A DNA stretch of 12,259 nucleotides from JASEGV01 sp947085285 (lineage in GTDB: Bacteria > Bacteroidota > Ignavibacteria > UBA10030 > BY39), in contig CAMTVZ010000091.1 of the NCBI GenBank assembly GCA_947085285.1, positions 1 to 12,259 on the forward strand, written 5' to 3'. The translations under genes were made by a program, and so were the position numbers. Below, piece by piece: positions 5,990 through 12,259 of this stretch. Each line of letters starts with the position of its first letter. Position 1 is the first letter of the stretch. The notes under the pieces were generated by a model, which had not been told where the DNA came from, did not search any database, and saw nothing but the letters and a program-made list of their open reading frames with translations.

Positions 5990-8900
5990 TTTGTTGGTTT
6001 CAGTACTACTAAAGCTGGTAACGTACTAATTTCGAGACCGCGTCGTGTTGGCTTTATCTGTTTGCCATTTAATTGAACTGAAACATATGAACCGCTAATA
6101 GATGAGTGAAGAATAATTTTACCGGGAGGGATTTTTATATTACCTCTGATTTCGATTACGAGGTTTGGGCCAACTTTCTTCATTTTATAATTAAGGCTAC
6201 CATAGTGAGTAGGCAATTTATTAACCTCAATGCTATCAGTTTCGTTCAACCAATCTTCTGAAATACCCGCACCGATAACGAGGGAAGAATCTTTTTCCCG
6301 CTCGTAAACAAACATACTTCGTATAGAACGGATGAAATCCGAAGCTACCCACGTGTGCGGCATATCGCCGATAAATCTTGGAGTATCCGGATTTTTCCAT
6401 ACGACTTCCGCCCAATGGTTCCACCCTTTCGGACGTTGATCTTCAAAAAAGAAATTCAACAAATCGTGGGCACGTTGTTTCTGATTCATATAAACATACG
6501 CTCCAATTATTCGAACCTCGTAAGGAGTATAATTTACCCAATCAATTTTACCATCACGCCTGTCCGTAAAAAATTTGTAATAACGATCGAATGTATTTGT
6601 AAGTTGTGGTTCGGGGATGTTGCCAAGCTCGCCTATTGGATTTATACCGATTGCAGTTGAGGTCGGATCAAAATCACCAAGCTCAACACATCCGGGGATG
6701 TAATCGATGTTTTTGTTTTGCATTGCAAGGCGCATCGAGTTGTACAAACAAATTTGGAAATCTTCTGTTTCGGATTTAAATTTTTCTTCTAATATTTTCT
6801 CGCCCAAAATTTGAGCGATAGTAGTTGCGTCCTTTAATCCGCGTAATACCCAAAAGTCGTCCCAGTACGAATGCATCGGTTTGGCTGAGTAACCTTCGTG
6901 GCTTATCGATTCGGGGACCAGACCAAACATAGCTTGCTGCTCGGCTGTCCCATATTTGAAGGTGTCGGTTTTACGTTGACTGCGGAGGAATTGTATATAA
7001 CGGACAGCATTTACGATATTCCCGAACTTACTTCGCAACCAAATTGTGTCTTTTGTAAAATTAAAATATTCCATCACTACATAAATAAATTCACCGTGAC
7101 TGTCGTGTTCAGGAACCGGGTCAGCTCCGCGGCTATCAACAACGCAAGGTATTTTTCCATCGGGGAATTGAAAGTTTGCATACCAATCAATATATTCACG
7201 CACTTCATCTTTTAAGCCCAAATACAGAAGAGTTGTGGAAGTAAGTGCACCATCTCTAATCCAAGAACGCTCATACGAACGAGAACCGGGTTGAATAGCA
7301 GCCCCATCTCGGTTTATCAATATATAAGCTATATTTGATTTTAATGTGTTTACAATTTTCTCGGCTGATTTGGGGAATTTAAATTCCACCACATCGAGTT
7401 TACTTTCCCAATAATTCCGAGTCTTCTGCAACAATTCAACAGCTATAGACTTTGCATTGATTTCATCCTGATTAGTTTTAATGTTGGTCGGCCTCCAATC
7501 GTATGGAACAATCAAATATATATTTTTTGAACTTTTAGGTGGCAGGGCTAATTTGTACTCGAATGCAGCAGAGGCATAACCGAAATGGTCGTTGATATTA
7601 CGAGTGTGTGGAACTTCGCCTCGAGAAATAAATGATGTTATATCACCATTATCAAATTCTGTCGCACCGAAAGCGTTATGAGTTGAGAGAGATAACACGT
7701 GCATTAAGTTGTTAACTGTAGCAACTCCATCAGAATACTTTATCGAACGAATATGTGCCGTCCCTCCTACCATATTCAAATCCTGCGATGGCGGGTTTAC
7801 TTGAAACGGACGCAGTGCAACAAATAATTTTCCTTCTACAATTGTATCGCTTCTATTCTCTACAAAGTAATCGACGACCAATACAGGTTTGCCTTCTACA
7901 TTGGCGGCAAATGTAGTCGTCTTCAGAATGTAACTATTATAATTCCACTCAACAATAGGAATTGGAAGGTAGTTGCCTACGAGCGATTGAGTAATCGTAA
8001 CATCGTTCCAAGTAATAAATCTACCGTTGAGATATAAAAATGGTTCGAGAGAAAAACTTGCTTTATCGACCTCTATCATACCTTCTTCGTTTATCATTGC
8101 TTCCTTCAGGTTGCCACTAACGCCAACAATAGTCCAATACGACATTTTTCCGGAAAAATATTTTGGGAAGTATCCTCGAGGAGCATCTTTTGCCACCTCT
8201 TTGAAAAATGCGTTTGTTGATGAACCGAAATATACATTTTTCACATCAATATTGCAGATGCTATAAACTTTGTTACTGCTCTTTTTTAGATTCAATCTAA
8301 AAAATCGGGTTTCTGATTCAGATAAATAGATATAATCGCGGTCTCCATTTCCACTTTTTACACTATAAACGGTCGTCCAATTTTTTCCATCATCCGAAAA
8401 ATCGACATCATACTCTTTCGCAAATTTTCCCTTTCTCCAATCAATCACAAGTCCGCCAAATTCACGTTCCTGTTGGAAGTCGATAACCCACCATTGTCGT
8501 TCCGATTTTCCGTCGCTCATCCAACTTGTTGCAGTATCTGCATCTATTGCTAAATGGGGTAAAGAGTTTTTTGCAGATGACGATGAAGTAGAAATCGGTT
8601 TTAAGTTTGGTGTCGCTTCAGTAATTGGTTCTATTTTGAATTCATCTATGAAAATCGTCCCCTTGCCGCCCCCTGTTCCTGCTGAGACGACGAACTCTAT
8701 CTTATCTACAAATTTTATTTCACCACCACCAGCAGATCCCCAAGCAAATGTAATATGTCTTTTCTTAATTGCTTGCTTTGTCCAATCGTTTGGAAATTCA
8801 ACATTCAATTTTTTAATCCAGAAAACGTTATCTGCTGTATCAAGCAACTTAAACTCAAAATTATTTACTGGTGCATCTCCACGAAGATAGAATGTAAATT

Positions 8901-9147
8901 TATAATTTTCCGGCAGAAGAAGTTTGAATTGCTTCTGAGCAATAGCATAACCTGAGCCGTGAAATTCAAATTGAAGGGCAAGACCGTTTCCTATGTAACC
9001 TTTCGTTTGAGTTATATTCATCGAAGCGCCATTCGAGACAATAGGTACCCACGATTTGCTCTCTTCGAAATTATCGAGCATCCTCACTTGTGCAGATGCC
9101 TGATGGAGTATAAGGAATGTTAGTAGAATTATCTTAATAACTTTCAT
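5986..9147 (-). CDS. Exported multidomain protein: galactose-binding-like and F5/8C domains plus six-hairpin glycosidase-like domain
   Basis: From the ATG at 9147 it is 1053 aa with a clean signal peptide (MKVIKIILLTFLILHQASA, cut before Gln20). Next come a CBM-like beta-sandwich (about 23-177), a Ser-rich linker, and an F5/8 type C (discoidin/CBM32-like) domain (about 196-305, with AIDADTATSWMSDG and QWWVIDFQQ). A beta-rich region (330-555) precedes an (alpha/alpha)6-barrel-like catalytic region (570-950). That region carries RSWIRDG (627-633), PDGKIPCVVD (662-671), HDSHGEFIYVVMEYF (681-695) and YWDDFWVLRG (761-770). WIRDG is shared with GH15-like and other six-hairpin glycosidases, but I cannot place it in a numbered GH family. 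A TTG start at 9177 would add ten residues and has a good SD (AAGGAAAG, 6 nt away), whereas the ATG has none; the ATG gives the more typical signal peptide. No T9SS tail, so it is probably periplasmic. It likely trims oligosaccharides before import. Confidence 0.8.
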   Translation of the reverse strand: MKVIKIILLTFLILHQASAQVRMLDNFEESKSWVPIVSNGASMNITQTKGYIGNGLALQFEFHGSGYAIAQKQFKLLLPENYKFTFYLRGDAPVNNFEFKLLDTADNVFWIKKLNVEFPNDWTKQAIKKRHITFAWGSAGGGEIKFVDKIEFVVSAGTGGGKGTIFIDEFKIEPITEATPNLKPISTSSSSAKNSLPHLAIDADTATSWMSDGKSERQWWVIDFQQEREFGGLVIDWRKGKFAKEYDVDFSDDGKNWTTVYSVKSGNGDRDYIYLSESETRFFRLNLKKSSNKVYSICNIDVKNVYFGSSTNAFFKEVAKDAPRGYFPKYFSGKMSYWTIVGVSGNLKEAMINEEGMIEVDKASFSLEPFLYLNGRFITWNDVTITQSLVGNYLPIPIVEWNYNSYILKTTTFAANVEGKPVLVVDYFVENRSDTIVEGKLFVALRPFQVNPPSQDLNMVGGTAHIRSIKYSDGVATVNNLMHVLSLSTHNAFGATEFDNGDITSFISRGEVPHTRNINDHFGYASAAFEYKLALPPKSSKNIYLIVPYDWRPTNIKTNQDEINAKSIAVELLQKTRNYWESKLDVVEFKFPKSAEKIVNTLKSNIAYILINRDGAAIQPGSRSYERSWIRDGALTSTTLLYLGLKDEVREYIDWYANFQFPDGKIPCVVDSRGADPVPEHDSHGEFIYVVMEYFNFTKDTIWLRSKFGNIVNAVRYIQFLRSQRKTDTFKYGTAEQQAMFGLVPESISHEGYSAKPMHSYWDDFWVLRGLKDATTIAQILGEKILEEKFKSETEDFQICLYNSMRLAMQNKNIDYIPGCVELGDFDPTSTAIGINPIGELGNIPEPQLTNTFDRYYKFFTDRRDGKIDWVNYTPYEVRIIGAYVYMNQKQRAHDLLNFFFEDQRPKGWNHWAEVVWKNPDTPRFIGDMPHTWVASDFIRSIRSMFVYEREKDSSLVIGAGISEDWLNETDSIEVNKLPTHYGSLNYKMKKVGPNLVIEIRGNIKIPPGKIILHSSISGSYVSVQLNGKQIKPTRRGLEISTLPALVVLKPTK

Positions 9148-9180
9148 ATAATTTTCAGTTAAGTTTTGCGATGCCAACTA

Positions 9181-10572
9181 TCACTTTCCTTCTAACCATC
9201 CCCCAATGAAGCCAGCACGTTTTAAACCTTTAATGATGTATGGATTGTTTTTCATAACATTCCACACAAAACCGTTTCTATAATTTTCAATCATAATTGC
9301 TATTGGACCTTGATCAATTCCCAAATAATCATTATCGAACCAACCGTTCGGATGTTCAGCTGTTCGATAAGTTGGATTGAAGGCATCTATAAACCCATAC
9401 TTACGGAATACAAGCTCGCCATATTTATTTCTGATTGCTTTTAATGTTGGGATGCAGATATCGGGTGCGAATGGAATCGAACCAGCAACCGCAGTCGGCG
9501 CTATGGTCCCATCGTCGTTAGTCCAATCAATCGAAGGACCACGAGCAGCATAACCTTCGAATTTTCGTTTTATCCCATCAATAACAAAGGATGTATCTTT
9601 TGGACCATCGCAAGCTGTGAAACCCCAGATTGTATCAGAATAATCTTTGAACTTGCCCGGATTTTCGTTTGCGTATGCTTGCTGCGAGTAAGTAGCCCGA
9701 CGAGAGTTCTCGAAGTAATCAATCCCTTTCCCACTTGTATATTGGTCTTGAATCCCTTTGAAATCTATCCAACAATGCGAAAACTGATGACCGAAAAGGG
9801 GTGCAAAGCTAATAAATTCATAACCATAAAATTTTGCCCAAAGATATGGCTTTGTCCATGTATCCCAAACACTTTCTGGTACAGGATAGGTTGGAGAGCC
9901 GAGTGCAAGAATATATAAAATCATTGCCTCATCATAGCCGTCCCATATATCCGAATGAAATCCGTGCTCGGGGGTCCAACCGAGAGTTATCCCGTTTCGT
10001 CCAGCCATCGCCCATTGCCAATCGACTCTGCGATAAAGACTATCAGCAAGCTGTCGGATTTCTTTTTCAATGTTCGTATCTCGATCAAAATAAGTTTGAC
10101 AGAAAAGAACACCAGCCATAAGTAAGCCGGTATCGATTGTAGATAGTTCACAGTTCCAAGTTCGTTTCCCTTCTTTGATAGTCAGGAAGTGATAATAAAA
10201 TCCTTTGTAGCCGCTAGCATCGGGCTTTTCACTTTGTTCAAGTTTTAAAAAGAATCGAAGTGTATTCAACACCCGTTGGGCTGATTGATTGCGTGAAATG
10301 ATTCCACGCTCGGCAGAGATTGGATATGAAGTTAGTGAGAATCCGACCGCAGCTATACTTGATGGAGAATTGGCTGAGGGCCAACGGTCGGGAGTTAAAC
10401 CAGTATTGGAATCTGTAACGTCGAGAAAAAATTGTAGTGTGCGACTTTGAAGTGTATCGAGAAACAAATCCCATTTAAGTGAATTCTCCTTGAGTGTTTT
10501 TTTTTGACTACATCCAAGAGAAATGAAATTTATTTGTAGAAGTATTAGTATGATGATAATTCTGAATAGCAT
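9181..10572 (-). CDS. GH144-like (PF10091 glycoamylase-type) glucanase, predicted lipoprotein
   Basis: Counted from the ATG at 10572 it has 463 aa; a TTG at 10587 would add five residues. The N-terminus is a hydrophobic helix ending in ISLGC, so Cys21 is a probable lipidation site, although Ser at -3 is unusual for a lipobox. The remainder is one (alpha/alpha)6-barrel domain of the PF10091 family. Motifs: TWNCELSTIDTGLLMAG (Glu142), GYDEAMILYILALGSP (Glu215), GHQFSHCWIDF (261-271), YFENSRRAT, NDDGTIAPTA (to 361) and GIDQGPI (418-424). Glu142 and Glu215 are candidate catalytic acids. Characterised GH144 members cleave beta-1,2-glucan (endo-glucanases and a sophorose-releasing exo-enzyme), so that is the first substrate to suspect. 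It is a close paralogue of the upstream gene but has an extra segment around 324-345 and lacks the secretion tail. Only 3 nt separate its stop from the TTG of the next gene. Confidence 0.83.
   Translation of the reverse strand: MLFRIIIILILLQINFISLGCSQKKTLKENSLKWDLFLDTLQSRTLQFFLDVTDSNTGLTPDRWPSANSPSSIAAVGFSLTSYPISAERGIISRNQSAQRVLNTLRFFLKLEQSEKPDASGYKGFYYHFLTIKEGKRTWNCELSTIDTGLLMAGVLFCQTYFDRDTNIEKEIRQLADSLYRRVDWQWAMAGRNGITLGWTPEHGFHSDIWDGYDEAMILYILALGSPTYPVPESVWDTWTKPYLWAKFYGYEFISFAPLFGHQFSHCWIDFKGIQDQYTSGKGIDYFENSRRATYSQQAYANENPGKFKDYSDTIWGFTACDGPKDTSFVIDGIKRKFEGYAARGPSIDWTNDDGTIAPTAVAGSIPFAPDICIPTLKAIRNKYGELVFRKYGFIDAFNPTYRTAEHPNGWFDNDYLGIDQGPIAIMIENYRNGFVWNVMKNNPYIIKGLKRAGFIGGWLEGK
9184..9191 (-). 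promoter_or_regulatory. Shine-Dalgarno site favouring a TTG start at 9177
   Basis: On the minus strand AAGGAAAG ends 6 nt before a TTG codon at 9177-9175, within the last codons of the preceding gene. The ATG at 9147 lies too far away for this site and has no SD of its own. This keeps the TTG start (ten extra N-terminal residues, MASQNLTENY) a real alternative for the 1053-aa protein. Confidence 0.5.
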
Positions 10573-10604
10573 AAAATTAAAAAGCAATAGTTGATCATAG
10601 ATTA

Positions 10605-12218
10605 CTATTTCATCAATAAAAGTTTTTTTGTTTGAACGAAAATTCCGCTACGTGATGGTTCGTTTGAATTCACAACTAATTGATAGAAGTATATACCACT
10701 TGCCAGCTCAAATCTGGATTCGGGGATTGAAGTTCGAAATTCGATATTGTGTTTTCCAGCAGTTCTAAATCCGTTGGTTAATATCGCCACTTCCCGTCCA
10801 AACAGGTCGTAAACCTTCAAAGTAACATCTGCAGCATTAGGTATTTCAAACTGAATCGTAGTAACTGGGTTAAACGGATTTGGATAATTTTGATGCAGCT
10901 TAAATTCTGAAATCGATGTCGAAGGTTCATTCACATTAGTTACAGGTTCAAAACCTGCACGTTGTAACCCTAATTGGATATACGGACTCTTCATAAAACG
11001 ATTCCAAACAGATTGAGTACGATAATTTTCTATCATAATAATTATCGGTCCTTGGTCGATTCCGATTACATCAGGGCCCCACCAATTTACTGTTGGGTTG
11101 AAAGCATCTCGGAAACCATAGTTAGTCCAGAGTTGCCTGTGATACGATTTGTACAATTTATGAGCAACTGCAAGAGATTGTTCAGGAGTAAAAGGTATTG
11201 AACTTAAAGCGGCAGTCGGTGTTATTGTTCCGTCGTCGTTAAAAGCTGGGGGTGCACCACGTGCTGCGTATCCAGTTGGTCCATCAGAAGCAGTGAGCCC
11301 CCAGACCGAATCGCTGTAACCGACAAAGTTACCGGGATTGGCGATGCAATAAGCCCGCTGAGCCAAAGTTGCACGGCGCGAGTTTTCAAAATAATCGATA
11401 CCTCGCCAACGCATATATGCATCGCGTATATTTCTGAAATCAACCCAGCAATGCGAATACTGGTGTCCGAACAGGGGTGCAAATGGGACATAAGAAAACC
11501 CGTAGTAGGTTTCCCAAGTGTACCCACTTGTCCATGCTTGCCAGGCAGTAGTAGGTACGGGTTTGGTTGGAGAACCTAATGCAAGAATATACAAAATCAT
11601 TGATTCGTTGTAACCAATCCAATAGCCAAGAGTACCGAAACCGGTTTCAGGTTTCCACTCCATCATAATTCCGGGATTAAAGTTTCGCATCCAATTCCAG
11701 TCAACACGGCGGTAGATTGAATCGGCATAGGCACGGATAAGAGTTTCAATCGAGTCGGTTCCAGTAAAGTATTGTTGTGCGTCCAAAATTCCGGCTAACA
11801 ACAATCCTGTATCGATAGATGATAGTTCAGAATTCCAAGTTCGAGTTGCAGTTGTCATATCCAGAAAATGGTAGAAGAAACCTTTGTAGCCAATTGTACC
11901 CGATGCAGCCGCCCCTTGTGGCTTTTGCCAGAAAGTTTTAAGTGTCGTTAACACACGCTCTCTTGCAGCTTCGCGTGTAACCCAGCCGCGGTCAACACCT
12001 ATGCAAATTGCAGTTAGTCCAAACCCAACTGATGCGATGCTCGATGGCGACCCGGAGGTATTGCGGTCTTTTATCAATCCATTCAAAGGATTGGCTTCGT
12101 ACCAGAAAAAACGGAAAGCTGAATGCTGAAGTGAGTCTAACAGCTCATCATCAGTTTGGGCAAACAAGTTTGGTGATAAAATTAAACTAATAAGAATGAT
12201 TGAGAAGAATGGCTTCAT
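10605..12218 (-). CDS. GH144-like (PF10091 glycoamylase-type) glucanase with T9SS sorting domain
   Basis: A 537-aa secreted enzyme. Signal peptide 1-20 (MKPFFSIILISLILSPNLFA, cut before Gln21). Residues 23-425 form the PF10091/GH144-like (alpha/alpha)6 domain with TWNSELSSIDTGLLLAG (Glu131), GYNESMILYILALGSP (Glu205), GHQYSHCWVDF (251-261), YFENSRRAT, NDDGTITPTA (to 336) and GIDQGPI (386-392). Residues 440-537 are a type-A T9SS C-terminal sorting domain that starts HQNYPNPFNPVTTIQF and ends in a basic KKLLLMK, so the protein should be carried across the outer membrane and released or surface-attached. It is the first gene of the operon in this window and has the best ribosome site. By family it should be an endo-acting glucanase, with beta-1,2-glucan the best-supported substrate; older annotations would read 'glucoamylase-like', which overstates an alpha-glucan link. 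Confidence 0.87.
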   Translation of the reverse strand: MKPFFSIILISLILSPNLFAQTDDELLDSLQHSAFRFFWYEANPLNGLIKDRNTSGSPSSIASVGFGLTAICIGVDRGWVTREAARERVLTTLKTFWQKPQGAAASGTIGYKGFFYHFLDMTTATRTWNSELSSIDTGLLLAGILDAQQYFTGTDSIETLIRAYADSIYRRVDWNWMRNFNPGIMMEWKPETGFGTLGYWIGYNESMILYILALGSPTKPVPTTAWQAWTSGYTWETYYGFSYVPFAPLFGHQYSHCWVDFRNIRDAYMRWRGIDYFENSRRATLAQRAYCIANPGNFVGYSDSVWGLTASDGPTGYAARGAPPAFNDDGTITPTAALSSIPFTPEQSLAVAHKLYKSYHRQLWTNYGFRDAFNPTVNWWGPDVIGIDQGPIIIMIENYRTQSVWNRFMKSPYIQLGLQRAGFEPVTNVNEPSTSISEFKLHQNYPNPFNPVTTIQFEIPNAADVTLKVYDLFGREVAILTNGFRTAGKHNIEFRTSIPESRFELASGIYFYQLVVNSNEPSRSGIFVQTKKLLLMK

Positions 12219-12221
12219 AGT

Positions 12222-12230
12222 TCACCTTCC
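12222..12230 (-). promoter_or_regulatory. Strong Shine-Dalgarno site of the first operon gene
   Basis: GGAAGGTGA on the minus strand lies about 3-5 nt before the ATG at 12218 and fixes that start. It is the strongest ribosome site in the operon. Upstream, 12231-12259 is AT-rich but too short to show a promoter; the operon promoter, or further upstream genes, must lie outside the window. Confidence 0.7.
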
Positions 12231-12259
12231 GAGTGTAATTTTAATTGTATGTGTAGAAC

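Noticed and set aside
6236..6660. Short open frames on both strands inside the 1053-aa gene
   Set aside because: Shadows of the real frame; no ribosome site or recognisable protein features.
10573..10604. Gap between the two glucanase genes considered for a terminator or promoter
   Set aside because: Only 32 bases, AT-rich, with no hairpin and no clear promoter boxes; the genes are best read as one operon.
10974..11622. Open frames within the T9SS glucanase gene
   Set aside because: Overlap a gene with continuous family motifs; compositions are those of off-frame translation.

Overview
The window suggests a Gram-negative member of the Bacteroidota/Chlorobi/Ignavibacteria lineage, most likely Ignavibacteriota. 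The evidence is an AT-rich sequence and a secreted enzyme ending in the 'NYPNPFNP...' type-A type IX secretion (T9SS) sorting domain that is very common in Ignavibacteria and relatives. Signal-peptide and lipoprotein exports are also present. This placement comes from sequence style, not from a marker gene.

Left edge (about 1-290, + strand): an intact initiator tRNA (tRNA-fMet, anticodon CAT) with a good intrinsic terminator. Just upstream is a 98-bp tandem repeat, about two copies and cut by the window edge. Each unit holds a broken copy of the first half of the same tRNA gene, with a 29-nt imperfect palindrome in place of the D-loop. This is the strangest structure in the window.

The rest (328-12218) is one tightly packed minus-strand operon of seven genes, read right to left. 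In order they are: a T9SS-secreted GH144-like (PF10091 'glycoamylase' type) glucanase; a lipoprotein paralogue of it; a large exported protein with carbohydrate-binding domains and a six-hairpin-glycosidase-like domain; a GH2-type glycosidase with no signal peptide; a lipoprotein sugar-binding protein; and two CUT1 ABC permeases (MalF-like, then MalG-like). Gaps run from -4 to about 32 nt, and two junctions are ATGA stop/start overlaps. No other genes are convincing.

Working model (inference): the enzymes act in a spatial series. The T9SS and lipoprotein glucanases cut a polysaccharide outside or at the membrane, the exported 1053-aa enzyme trims products, the binding protein and permeases import oligosaccharides, and the GH2 enzyme finishes them in the cytoplasm. 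PF10091/GH144 proteins with known activity act on beta-1,2-glucan, so beta-1,2-glucan or a related glucan is the best substrate guess. A gene cluster with endo-beta-1,2-glucanase homologues is known in Ignavibacterium album, and a beta-1,2-glucooligosaccharide-binding protein of a CUT1 transporter is known in Listeria. No transporter ATPase, regulator, SusC/SusD pair or GH94/GH3 gene lies in the window.
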